From NCBI GenBank assembly GCA_003345545.1, contig PRDH01000003.1:17413-81412 (forward strand): a stretch of DNA of 64,000 nucleotides, written 5' to 3'. The notes under the pieces are model-generated. The model was not told where the DNA came from. It searched no databases and saw only the letters and a program-made list of their open reading frames with translations. This DNA comes from Candidatus Thorarchaeota archaeon. GTDB lineage: Archaea > Asgardarchaeota > Thorarchaeia > Thorarchaeales > Thorarchaeaceae. Shown here piece by piece: positions 10,584 through 20,276 of the stretch; position 1 is the first letter of the stretch, and the number at the start of each line of letters is the position of its first letter. The position numbers and the translations under genes are program-made.

Positions 10584-11303
10584 TCAATCCTTCTTACGCT
10601 TCCTCAAGGACTCGATTCTTGAGATGTCTCTAGTATCAGCGTATTTCCCCAATAAGTGACCGGACTTCTTTGCTTTGGTTTCAAGATAGGCACGATTATA
10701 CTCAGATGGCGGTATGACCAAAGGCAGCCTCTCATCAATCTGTACTCCTGCTGAAGTAAGTTGCCGGATCTTATCAGGATTGTTTGTGAGCAGCTTGATT
10801 GAACGGACTTGCAGGTTCTTGAGAATGCTCGCAGCTATTCTATAGTCACGTTCATCCGGTTGATAGCCCAAATGTATGTTTGCATCGATAGTATCCAGCC
10901 CGTGATCCTGAAGTGCATATGCTCTAATCTTTTCGGTAAGCCCAATATTGCGACCCTCTTGACGCAGATAGAGCACCACACCAGCACCCTCTTTCTCTAT
11001 GATCTTCAAGGATTCAAGAAGTTGGTCTCTACAGTCACATCTCTTGCTCCCCATCACGTCGCCTGTCAAGCACTCTGAGTGAACGCGGGTGACAACACCC
11101 CTCTTGCCTACAATGTCTCCCTTTATGATTGCAGTGTGCTCTTTGCCATCACAGGGACTCACAAATCCACAGATTTGGAAATCTCCAAACCTGCTTGGAA
11201 GGTCGGCAATGGCCACCAATTGAACACAGCATTGATCTGTGACGCAGACTTGCCTTGCGCTCTCATCAATGAGCTCAGCAATCTGCTCATCGGATAACTT
11301 CAT
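10584..11303 (-). CDS. ribA: GTP cyclohydrolase II
   Basis: VTRVHSECLTGDVMGSKRCDCRDQL, VLYLRQEGRNIGLTEKIRAYALQDHGLDTIDAN, LLTNNPDK. Confidence 0.92.
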   Translation of the reverse strand: MKLSDEQIAELIDESARQVCVTDQCCVQLVAIADLPSRFGDFQICGFVSPCDGKEHTAIIKGDIVGKRGVVTRVHSECLTGDVMGSKRCDCRDQLLESLKIIEKEGAGVVLYLRQEGRNIGLTEKIRAYALQDHGLDTIDANIHLGYQPDERDYRIAASILKNLQVRSIKLLTNNPDKIRQLTSAGVQIDERLPLVIPPSEYNRAYLETKAKKSGHLLGKYADTRDISRIESLRKRKKD

Positions 11304-11437
11304 TCCTTCGAACCCAAGATTCGAGTTTTCGTTTCAAATATAGAGATTTGCCTTTGGTCTTTCCGGCATCGCTAAATATGGGCGTCCAAGCATAGAGAGG
11401 AGGAGTCACATGACTACAACTCCATGGTGAATCCAGG

Positions 11438-12505
11438 ATGAAGCGCAACCATAAAGCTGCTGTTGAAGAAATGCAAAGACTGCTCAAGCAGAATACCAAG
11501 AGATACGCGTTCAAGAAACTTGAGAAAGAGGTCATAAAGACAGGAGCGTGTGTTGAATGTGGAGCATGCGTTGCTGCCTGTCCGGTTGATGCAATATCAG
11601 GAGAGCGCACTGATAGGAAGTATGTTCCCATCCTAACCGGCGAATGCATATCCTGCGGCATCTGCTACGCTATGTGTCCAAGGTCCTTCGTTCTTCAGGA
11701 CCAGCTGATTGGTGAAGTCAAGAACTCATGGAAGTTGCAGTCAACGAGAGATCATATGCGACAGGATGGAGGAGCAGTCACGGCCATCCTTGGATACATG
11801 CTTGATGAGAAAATGATAGAAGGCGCAGTGGTCGCTTGCCGGTCATCAGATACTCCATGGTTGCCGGTTGCAACAACAATCACACGGAGAGAAGATCTCT
11901 ACAGGTGCGGGGGAACGATTTACACCCATGCGCAAGTTATCGATGAAATGCTGCGGGGTTTCAAGAAAAATCTCTCATCTCTTGCCGTTGTGGGCACAGC
12001 GTGCAATATCGACGCCATTCACAGAATGGAAGAACATTCCGAAGGTCTATTCAATGTGGACAGAGCAGCATCCGTTTTCAAAATCAGCCTATTCTGTATG
12101 GAGTCTTTCAATTATGGTGATCTCGTGGCATTTCTCAAGAAAGCAGGAATTGAAATCGAGAATGTCAGCCATTTTGCCATCACAAGCGGCGAACTCAAGG
12201 TCACCCTTGGGAGTGATGTACGCAGCTGGCCAGTAGCCGAATTAAACACTGCAGCGGCTTCCTCGTGTGCCTTTTGTCAGGACTTCACCGGAAAATACTC
12301 AGATCTCTCCTGTGGGAATATTGGTTCAGATGAGGGGTGGACGACTGTTTTGGCAAGAACCGATAGGGCAGCAGACATCATCAAAGGTGCACTCAAGAAA
12401 GGGATTGTAAAAGGCGAAGCACTTGATGCTGAATCTCTTCAGGCTGTCATGAATTCAGCCCGGTTCAAAATGAATAAGTACTACCGTCTTCAGACTGGGC
12501 ATTAG
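11438..12505 (+). CDS. Coenzyme F420 hydrogenase/dehydrogenase beta subunit (FrhB/FpoF-like) family protein with two [4Fe-4S] motifs
   Basis: CVECGACVAACPVDAI and CISCGICYAMCPR; FrhB-type body (RQDGGAVTAILGYMLDEKMIEGAVV). Confidence 0.85.
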   Translation: MKRNHKAAVEEMQRLLKQNTKRYAFKKLEKEVIKTGACVECGACVAACPVDAISGERTDRKYVPILTGECISCGICYAMCPRSFVLQDQLIGEVKNSWKLQSTRDHMRQDGGAVTAILGYMLDEKMIEGAVVACRSSDTPWLPVATTITRREDLYRCGGTIYTHAQVIDEMLRGFKKNLSSLAVVGTACNIDAIHRMEEHSEGLFNVDRAASVFKISLFCMESFNYGDLVAFLKKAGIEIENVSHFAITSGELKVTLGSDVRSWPVAELNTAAASSCAFCQDFTGKYSDLSCGNIGSDEGWTTVLARTDRAADIIKGALKKGIVKGEALDAESLQAVMNSARFKMNKYYRLQTGH

Positions 12506-12607
12506 CGCTATCTCGAGTTCCATTACAGGCATATATGAAAAAAGCTGAAGATAGCCTGGGAATAGACATCTACTCCTGAATAGTGTTGAATCTCATTATC
12601 TCTCTGA

Positions 12608-14365
12608 TCACTTGACCCTCGTTCGGAAGTACAGAACGAGGACAATCAGTAGCGAGAGACCTCCCAAGAGAAACACAGTAACATAGACTGGTAGAGGTCC
12701 TCCGCCATAGCTCATCGCTGAAACCGTGATGTTTGCCCATGGCGTTTCTTCGATGTTGTTGACTGATGAGTTGTCCTCTGCGAATACCCTGAACCACACT
12801 ATTTGTCCATGAGCATACTCCCCTAGGGGAGCACCGAAGACGTCACCGATCTCAGTGCGTTCCATGGTCCTGTTCTCGAGAACGAAACCAGCATCTTCTG
12901 GATTTCCAATACCCCAACGAACTTCTATGGTCTTGATGTGATTCAGGTCCCAGACATATGCTTGGACCGTCAGATTGTTTGTCGTCTGAGTCGTTAGTGA
13001 TTGAATCACTTTGACATTAGCAATGATTGGGTTGTGTGCATCCGGTGTCACATGAACCTGAATGACTGCGAACGATGTGGAATTGAAGAAGTCGCTTAGA
13101 GTTAGATTGTAAGCATAGTCGCCAACAGCAAGGCCATTGACGAATATGGTGAAGTTCTGACCTCTCCAAGTTCCATTTTCTAGGATTTCGTCATTCCTCG
13201 TGAGATTGAACCATAGGGGATTACTCTCTTCGACTCTCCAAGTGATATTATAGCCAGTATAACCCTCCTCGTAGGTGAAATCATCAGCAGGCTGGATGAC
13301 TGGTGCACGAATGTCCTTGTATATGGTAACATTGACCGAGTCTGTGGAGTTAAGTCCAAAGTCATCAAATGCAGTCAGTTCGATTGTGTAGTTACCTAGA
13401 AATAGACCATCCAAGGTGACGATAATATGTTGCCCCCCTGGGTCTGAGAAACTCCAATTCGGTTGGATTATATCAACAAACGAATGAAACGCTGAAACAT
13501 TGCCATAGCTCGTATCATTATAGTGAATTATCGCTCTCACTGTATAGTTCTTGGGATTACTATCATAGGCAGTCCAATTGATTCGGTGTCCTTTAGAGCC
13601 GAACTCGAAGAGAATGTCATCGGGGGATGACAGCAACGGGTTTGTCAGGTCGAGAGTGACCGTCACGTTGACTGAGCTTGTTGCGTTCCGACCAAAAGTA
13701 TCATTGACGAAGAGCGCATAGAGGTACCAGTGGCTGGCATTAAGGCCATCAATATCTACAACAATATTCGCTCCGTTCCAAGCACCACTAGCTATCTGAG
13801 TATAGTTAGAAGTTGATTCATTGGACGTCCGCGTCACATTGTAGTAGTCCGGATTTGATTCAGTCACATTCCAATTGATCTCGTGACCGAAGCTTCCCAC
13901 TTCGTATGTAATGTTCTCATGCTGCTGGATAATTGGAGCGGTCTCGTCAAGGATGACTCTTAGTGCAGTCTGCGTAGAAGCTGACTCATTTGCTATGTTG
14001 TTCACTGTGACTTCGAAGTTGAATTGCATGGGCAATGCTGTAATCATGTGTCTCGTGTAGAGATAGATTAAATTCACGGTAAGCTTACCGCTGACCCAAA
14101 CGCCACTATCATAGCTACTAGCATTAACAGTGACAGTGTAGTTCTTGGGATTGGCATCAAATGTGTCGTAGATGAGGGTCTCGCCCACACTACCGTTTTC
14201 GAATTGATAGGAAGCAGGACCTGTTATTGTTGGAGCAGCTGGTTCCATCACACGAATCTGAGCGAGAGGAAGACCCACATTGTTGATGGAGATGACATAT
14301 GGCGAAACTACGAACCAAGTCAACATGAGAGCGATTATGAAGCGGCTACGATTCGACGAGACCAT
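12608..14365 (-). CDS. Secreted surface protein with tandem Ig-like repeats and C-terminal TM anchor
   Basis: N-terminal signal/TM, four repeats of a (Y/F)E.GS.G..I.W...(D/E)SNP..Y.V motif, C-terminal LPVYVTVFLLGGLSLLIVLVLYFRTRVK. Confidence 0.75.
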   Translation of the reverse strand: MVSSNRSRFIIALMLTWFVVSPYVISINNVGLPLAQIRVMEPAAPTITGPASYQFENGSVGETLIYDTFDANPKNYTVTVNASSYDSGVWVSGKLTVNLIYLYTRHMITALPMQFNFEVTVNNIANESASTQTALRVILDETAPIIQQHENITYEVGSFGHEINWNVTESNPDYYNVTRTSNESTSNYTQIASGAWNGANIVVDIDGLNASHWYLYALFVNDTFGRNATSSVNVTVTLDLTNPLLSSPDDILFEFGSKGHRINWTAYDSNPKNYTVRAIIHYNDTSYGNVSAFHSFVDIIQPNWSFSDPGGQHIIVTLDGLFLGNYTIELTAFDDFGLNSTDSVNVTIYKDIRAPVIQPADDFTYEEGYTGYNITWRVEESNPLWFNLTRNDEILENGTWRGQNFTIFVNGLAVGDYAYNLTLSDFFNSTSFAVIQVHVTPDAHNPIIANVKVIQSLTTQTTNNLTVQAYVWDLNHIKTIEVRWGIGNPEDAGFVLENRTMERTEIGDVFGAPLGEYAHGQIVWFRVFAEDNSSVNNIEETPWANITVSAMSYGGGPLPVYVTVFLLGGLSLLIVLVLYFRTRVK

Positions 14366-14564
14366 ATGACCAACATCCTATGCATCCTTGTTACACATAT
14401 CGACCGGTCGGACTTCAGAGTGCGGTTTTATACCCTTCGGTAGTTCAACTGCTCCACGATATTTCGGCAGTGCATTTATCAAGAATAGGCTGATAAGACC
14501 ATTTGCTTCTAACAGAGCAAGACCTTCGTTAGCTGGGACACATTGAAACAGGGGAAAAAAGACA

Positions 14565-15482
14565 GTGCCTAAGGCAATCTTCTCGATTTGGTGGGACGAC
14601 CGTCTTGGACCCATGGTTGGGCGTTCATACCCTGAGGCACCACCGCTTTCCAGTGAGGAGGCCGTCACAGTCTTTATGGGTCATGGAGCAAACATGGAAA
14701 TTCAGGTAGGATATTCCAAGATCCAGAGTGGCGTTGTGATATCATATATGAGACCACCAAACTGCATAGCCGTTCTCTTAGATGATGGAGAGAACAGCGC
14801 AACGATCGAGAGAAACATCTTGCGACTAGCGCCCACTATTGATTTCAATAGCGATACCTGGGACAGAGAACTCGAAAAGGCGTATCGTGGTCTTGAGGAT
14901 CTGATTACTGAAACCACTGGCGAGGAACTACTCCTGAATCCGAATGTGAAGCATCTCGTTGCAGACATGATGGATGGCCGACTTGCGTCAGTCACACCAA
15001 CACATGTACTGAAGGCAACAATCAGATATCCAGATGCACATGAGTATCTAGGCAACGACGATGAAGAAGTGTTGAGACTTCTCAGAGACCTCGAGGATGA
15101 GGAAGTGCTTGAGTCCCGTACGTATGGCCGAAGAGTTGAGTGTCGCCAGTGCGGCGATTCTGATTTGATGATTAGCCTTCTGTGTCCTTCATGCAACTCT
15201 GAGGACATACACAAGGTCTACACAGTGTATTGCCCTAAGTGCGGCAATCAATTCCAGACATTGTTGGCCGATGATCTTGCAGTAGTCAAATGCTTGAGCT
15301 GCAAACAACCAGTGAAGGTCAGCCAGCTCTCTGTCATCGATGTCGAGCCGCTATGCAACAAATGTGGTACTGCATCCAATGACCCAAAGATAGTGTTCAA
15401 GTGTGGGACATGCGGAAAGCAGTTGAAAGGGGCCGATCTACTATCGGGCACTGGATTGGCGTACTATTTCAGGAATGTGTAG
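14565..15482 (+). CDS. Longin-like N-terminal domain plus multi-zinc-ribbon C-terminal protein
   Basis: N-terminus AIFSIWWDDRLGPMVGRSYPE...; C-terminus CRQCG, CPSC, CPKCG, CLSC, CNKCG, CGTCG pairs. Start codon uncertain. Confidence 0.6.
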   Translation: MPKAIFSIWWDDRLGPMVGRSYPEAPPLSSEEAVTVFMGHGANMEIQVGYSKIQSGVVISYMRPPNCIAVLLDDGENSATIERNILRLAPTIDFNSDTWDRELEKAYRGLEDLITETTGEELLLNPNVKHLVADMMDGRLASVTPTHVLKATIRYPDAHEYLGNDDEEVLRLLRDLEDEEVLESRTYGRRVECRQCGDSDLMISLLCPSCNSEDIHKVYTVYCPKCGNQFQTLLADDLAVVKCLSCKQPVKVSQLSVIDVEPLCNKCGTASNDPKIVFKCGTCGKQLKGADLLSGTGLAYYFRNV

Positions 15483-15505
15483 GACCAGAAAATCACAGAT
15501 GGTCC

Positions 15506-17113
15506 CTAGCTATCTTCCTTCTTCTTACCTTTCTTTATTGTCTTCTTCACCACAGTTCTAGCATCTTTCACTATCTTCTCTGCGCGTCCGTCACTGAGTC
15601 CATCGATCTTCTGTGCAAGCCTTTGCGGTGTTTCACCAGCGAGTTGGACGGCAGATTCGTAACCAGCCGCCTTAAGCTTCTTCTCCAGAGCCTCGCCGAT
15701 TCCAGGAATTCCTTGAAGGGACATATTTGACTTGGAATCTTCACCGAGTATTTCACTCATATCACTATCACTCAATTCAGTGCCCGCATCGATTATGTCG
15801 ATCTGACTCTTAATTGAATCAAAGTCATGTGATCCAACAAAGGCGTCAACTGTCTTTTTCACCTGACGGTCATCAAAGTCAAAGGCCAATTCCTCAATCT
15901 CTATCTCCCGTCCCAGAATCGCTGGAAGATGCCCCGTAAGGTACAGAGCTATAAGAGATGAGAATATGGCCACTTGTCCACCGAATACGGTCAGATAGCT
16001 AGGAATATGAAACTGTATCCCGAATACAAGGAGATTGAGATCAACAGCTAAAAACAGTAGCACATAGCCCAAGAAGAAGAACCAAATCAGGGATAGCCGA
16101 ATTCCCTTTGTTCGGACAGAACCAAGCTCTGGCCAAATCAGACACACACATAGCCCAAGAAGGTAGCCCTCGAAGAACCTTTCAGAACTGAGTAGGATCT
16201 GAAGCAATGAGAACAAGTCCGTATCCTGAAAGAAACCAGTGTATAGAGTGGAACCAAAAATCGTCAATAATCCCATCATCAAAAGAGCAAAACTGAAAGC
16301 GGGCTTTCTACCCTTAGTGTCAGCAATGACACCTGCAACTACTATGCCAAGGATGAGAATAAGCGTTTCGAGTAAGGGCAAGTTAACATATTGACTCAAT
16401 GATTCAAAAGAGGAGTCTCCTGCAAAATGCTCCTGAAAGCTGAGTTTCATCACCATGTACCAAAGTATGTATGAAGCCATGATCAATACAGTAGGGGTGA
16501 AATATGTGAGAACACTCCCAGATGCTGCGAGGCGCGCCCTAGGTTGTCGCCAAGGCTTCATGCCAATTGAAACGATCAGAAGCACAATCGCGATAACTGC
16601 TGGCAGGGTGAGATAGGAAGAGCCCAGAAGGATGCTCATTTGCTCAAATAATGCATAGAGAGTGACGAGGATTATTGTGACGCACAGGAATACTGCTACC
16701 GTGCGACCCCGATACTTAACAATGATGCCTTGATTGACACGAACAGTCCAAAGAACCAAGAGAGAGGCCAATCCAGCAAATGAAGATAGTACTAGGAGCA
16801 ACTCCACAGTTTCCAGTTGCTGCAAGGTGAGTGGAGCAAGTCTAAGCAATGCAACTATTGGCGTGACTACCGCGGCAAGGACTACCAAGAAGTCAATTCT
16901 TCGTATTCGATCTGCAAGAATACCCGTCAATGGAAGTGCAAAGACAGCAGCGAGTGCACCGAGCCCTAGTAGTCCATAGTGTTCCAGGAGTGTCAGACCA
17001 AAGAGTGTACCTGATATCAGTTTCAGTATGATATAGATATTCAGTGCTACAGGACCAGCAAACAGAATGAAGAGACTGGCAGTCTTTGTGGGGAACTCAC
17101 GATACTGAAGCAT
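15506..17113 (-). CDS. MFS-like multi-pass membrane protein with cytosolic helix-hairpin-helix C-terminus
   Basis: MFS loops LTGILADRIRR and VAGVIADTKGRKPAFSF; C-terminal LQGIPGIGEALEKKLKAAGYESAVQLAGETPQRLAQKIDGLSDGRAEKIVKDAR. ATG 17113 preceded by GGAGAG. Confidence 0.75.
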   Translation of the reverse strand: MLQYREFPTKTASLFILFAGPVALNIYIILKLISGTLFGLTLLEHYGLLGLGALAAVFALPLTGILADRIRRIDFLVVLAAVVTPIVALLRLAPLTLQQLETVELLLVLSSFAGLASLLVLWTVRVNQGIIVKYRGRTVAVFLCVTIILVTLYALFEQMSILLGSSYLTLPAVIAIVLLIVSIGMKPWRQPRARLAASGSVLTYFTPTVLIMASYILWYMVMKLSFQEHFAGDSSFESLSQYVNLPLLETLILILGIVVAGVIADTKGRKPAFSFALLMMGLLTIFGSTLYTGFFQDTDLFSLLQILLSSERFFEGYLLGLCVCLIWPELGSVRTKGIRLSLIWFFFLGYVLLFLAVDLNLLVFGIQFHIPSYLTVFGGQVAIFSSLIALYLTGHLPAILGREIEIEELAFDFDDRQVKKTVDAFVGSHDFDSIKSQIDIIDAGTELSDSDMSEILGEDSKSNMSLQGIPGIGEALEKKLKAAGYESAVQLAGETPQRLAQKIDGLSDGRAEKIVKDARTVVKKTIKKGKKKEDS

Positions 17114-17208
17114 ATATCTCTCTCCAAGGAATGAAATACCCTGAGACTGATGGGTTATGGACATTTCGACTTCTTATTTATATCGAGAGCCTTTTCAATG
17201 TACCAGCA

Positions 17209-18180
17209 ATGAACCTCAGCGATATCTTAATGTCCTCTCAGTTTTCCCTAAGATACACGGAGCGAGAAAGTTTGGTTGGAAAGCTTGGTGTAAACGAATT
17301 CATGGTCTTGACTACAGGAGGTACTCCGATTTTCCACTACTCTACAACAGACACTCCAAAGCTTGATCATCTCCTTTCGGGATTCATTAGTGCAATAACA
17401 AGCTTTGCAACTGAATTTGGCGAGCGATCCATTCAGAGCCTATCATTCGAAGGGTCACAACTTCTCTATGAGCAACACGATAATAACTACCTCTGCGTCT
17501 TCCTTGTAGAAACAGGTTCGTCAGAGAAGGTGCTTCGCGCAGTACTGCGCGAGCTGAGCAAGAAATTCATGTCGCGATATAGAGACGAATTGAAGATGGA
17601 TGTCCCAATTCTAGATGTCTTTATGGACTTCGAACAAGTGGTCAAGAGCGTCTTGTCTCACTATGAAGGAGTCCTCGCAGAAATATCAGGTTTCAGCAGC
17701 TTTTCAGTCCCTGAAATCAAGAAAGCCGATTTGGACATAGCAACCGAGTCAGAGGGTTTTCTGGACGAATTCCATCGTGACTTTGGTACCTCAGGCAATA
17801 GAGTTCTATCTGTAATCGATGGCAAGAAGACGCTATATGATATGAGCCGCGACCTCGGAATCACTCCAGTAGAAATCCGAGATGTGGTCGAATACTTGGC
17901 AATTAGAGGATTCCTAGGCATCTCAAGCCTCTGCCCGCTGATCAAAGGAAATGATGCGCGCTTTGAAGCCTATCTAGACATTGTTGGCCTTCCAAGCAAG
18001 GACTATCAGCTTCTTGAGAGAGCAAAGAATCTATGCAACGGGAAGAGGACACTTGTAGAAGTCAGTGAAAGACTCGGAGTCAATCCTGAGCGGCTCTACG
18101 ATGTTCTTGAAAAGATGGGAGAGGAAGTTGAATGGAGACTCGTTGAAGTCTCCACTTCTTTGCACACATTTTCACCCTAG
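17209..18180 (+). CDS. Longin/roadblock-like domain protein with winged-helix-like C-terminal segments
   Basis: FMVLTTGGTPIFHYSTTDTPKLDHLLSGFISAI... paralogous to the next ORF; two helical HTH-like segments near the C-terminus. Start inferred. Confidence 0.6.
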   Translation: MNLSDILMSSQFSLRYTERESLVGKLGVNEFMVLTTGGTPIFHYSTTDTPKLDHLLSGFISAITSFATEFGERSIQSLSFEGSQLLYEQHDNNYLCVFLVETGSSEKVLRAVLRELSKKFMSRYRDELKMDVPILDVFMDFEQVVKSVLSHYEGVLAEISGFSSFSVPEIKKADLDIATESEGFLDEFHRDFGTSGNRVLSVIDGKKTLYDMSRDLGITPVEIRDVVEYLAIRGFLGISSLCPLIKGNDARFEAYLDIVGLPSKDYQLLERAKNLCNGKRTLVEVSERLGVNPERLYDVLEKMGEEVEWRLVEVSTSLHTFSP

Positions 18181-18249
18181 TTCACTTTCTTCGAAGTGAT
18201 TAAGTAGGTCTTTGTCCACTGCGAACCACGATTCTAGGAGAATACTCCA

Positions 18250-19527
18250 TTGGTCAAAGAGATCATTGTGCTGCAAGAAGGAGGAATACTTCTCTTCCAC
18301 TATAGCATCGGTGGCACAAAGAAGCTAGATGAACTGGTCGCAGCATTCCTATCAGCAGTCGATTCGTTAGCGCAGCAAGTAGGGCGAGATAGAATCACAA
18401 CGATTTCGTTTGCTGCCAATAAGCTGGTTTGGGAAAAGAAAGGCAACCTGTTCTTCATCGCAATGATTTCTGAAGAGAGCACCAATGAGATATTCAGGAT
18501 CATATTAAGAGATCTCGCCGAGCAATTCGTGAGTATGTATTACGCGGATTTGATGAACGAGTTCTTTGACTTGGGGAGATTCAAGTCATTCACGGATGTT
18601 GTGGAAACAACACTCCACAAATTCGATGGTATCCCTGGATTAGCAAGGCGGTACAAGACAATCTTGCTACCATCTGAAGAGCTGAATATTCTGGCGAAAA
18701 AGCTGGTTGAAGTAGAAGTCAGTCGAGATGTCCTCAGAGGGTGTCTCATTACTTCTGATGGGTATATTGCCCTATCTCATCTTCGCGCCTATGAAATCGA
18801 GATTGTTCTGGATCTCATGCCCATTCTGCTTCGGGATGTTGAGATCAGGGAGCATGCAAGTCTGGAAAAACCAACAGCTCTTCTTCTCATCAGGACTCAT
18901 AACAAGGGCGTCGCGGCATTCATCGTAAGACTTGGATTATCTGAGGAGTCGTACTACGAACTAGTGACGCCATTCTTAGCCTATGCTTCGGAAGCTGACT
19001 TTGAAGGTGCGAGGAAACTTGAACCGGAGAAGACAGAGAGTCAGATCTCATTCTACAGTTTTGATAGAGTCAAGCCGATTGCCAGTATTGATGGCATTGA
19101 GCACGAGCTGAATTCACTGCTTAGCGCAGCCTCCGAGAACACTCGTTCAGGCGCAATCAAATTGAGAGAGGCCCTTCCAGAATCACCACTCGTGGCCGAG
19201 ATTCAGCAGATATTGGCCTTGCCTAAGAATCAATTAGACGAATTGCTCGCCAATCTAATAGCAAGAAACATGATCAGAATCATGAAAGTATTTCCAACTC
19301 TCGACGAGCGTGATGAGAGGTTTTCAATGTTTCTGGAGGTCATTGGAATTAAGAAGAAAGACTTTGATGTCGTCAACACTATCTGGAAGTACTGCGATGG
19401 TAGCCTTTCAATACAGGAAATATCAGAAAGAACAAGCATTCCTGCGCCTAGGATCATGGAAGTCCTGCGCGAACTAGGCAACAATGTTACTTGGTCTAAC
19501 GACCGGAGGTTAATTCATGTCAGGTAA
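18250..19527 (+). CDS. Longin/roadblock-like domain protein with winged-helix-like C-terminus (paralogue of upstream gene)
   Basis: IIVLQEGGILLFHYSIGGTKKLDELVAAFLSAVDSLA...; C-terminal RFSMFLEVIGIKKKDFDVVNTIWKYCDGSLSIQEISERTSIPAPRIMEVLRELG aligns by eye with the upstream ORF. Confidence 0.6.
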   Translation: MVKEIIVLQEGGILLFHYSIGGTKKLDELVAAFLSAVDSLAQQVGRDRITTISFAANKLVWEKKGNLFFIAMISEESTNEIFRIILRDLAEQFVSMYYADLMNEFFDLGRFKSFTDVVETTLHKFDGIPGLARRYKTILLPSEELNILAKKLVEVEVSRDVLRGCLITSDGYIALSHLRAYEIEIVLDLMPILLRDVEIREHASLEKPTALLLIRTHNKGVAAFIVRLGLSEESYYELVTPFLAYASEADFEGARKLEPEKTESQISFYSFDRVKPIASIDGIEHELNSLLSAASENTRSGAIKLREALPESPLVAEIQQILALPKNQLDELLANLIARNMIRIMKVFPTLDERDERFSMFLEVIGIKKKDFDVVNTIWKYCDGSLSIQEISERTSIPAPRIMEVLRELGNNVTWSNDRRLIHVR

Positions 19528-20272
19528 GATCATTTCAATACACAGTTTTCGTGGAGGAACAGGGAAATCGAACATTGCTGCAAATCTTGCAGCATATGCT
19601 GCGTTGCAGGGAAAAAAGGTAGCAGTCATGGATACTGACATGGCATCACCAGGTATTCATGTTATCTTTGGCCTAGGCCGAGAGAAATTGAAGTATACGC
19701 TCAACGACTATCTAAGGGGTTCATGTGATATCACTGATGCTTGTATCGATCTGACAAGTCGTTTAGATATCAAGGGGGGAGGAAAGCTCTTCCTTATTCC
19801 AAGCTCTATGACTGCCACTGATATCACTCGAATTCTGAGAGAAGGCTACGAGGTAGGAGATCTCAAGAAGGGCTTCACTGACGTGATTAAGGCAAAAGAT
19901 CTTGACTATCTCATTATTGACACGCACCCCGGGTTGGACAGAGAAACCCTACTATCAATGGCAACAGCACACTATCTTTTCGTTGTGGCAAGAATAGATG
20001 AACAGGACCTCCTGGGAACAGCCGCAACATTGAGCGTCGCAAGAAAACTCCAGGTTCCTGAGATTCGAATTATCATCAACAAGAAACCAGGTATCTACGA
20101 GGATAAGGCGATTACCTCTGAAGTTGAATCAAAATTCAAAGCCCGAGTCGCTACAATCATTCCGCTTCTTCCCCTGTTGATAGAAGTCGGTAGTCGCTTC
20201 GTGGTCATTTTGAGATATCCAGAAAACGAATTCGCAAAGAACATTGATGACATCTACAGAATGATTCTGTAG
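19517..20272 (+). CDS. MinD/ParA-like P-loop ATPase
   Basis: IISIHSFRGGTGKSNIAANLAAYAALQGKKVAVMDTDMASPGIHVIFGL deviant Walker A; LDYLIIDTHPGLDRETL. Overlaps upstream gene by 11 nt. Confidence 0.85.
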   Translation: MSGKIISIHSFRGGTGKSNIAANLAAYAALQGKKVAVMDTDMASPGIHVIFGLGREKLKYTLNDYLRGSCDITDACIDLTSRLDIKGGGKLFLIPSSMTATDITRILREGYEVGDLKKGFTDVIKAKDLDYLIIDTHPGLDRETLLSMATAHYLFVVARIDEQDLLGTAATLSVARKLQVPEIRIIINKKPGIYEDKAITSEVESKFKARVATIIPLLPLLIEVGSRFVVILRYPENEFAKNIDDIYRMIL

Positions 20273-20276
20273 GCTA

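Noticed and set aside
14378-14668. 96-aa minus-strand ORF between the Ig-repeat gene and the longin/zinc-ribbon gene
   Set aside because: Overlaps the start of the supported plus-strand gene and lacks motifs; likely chance.
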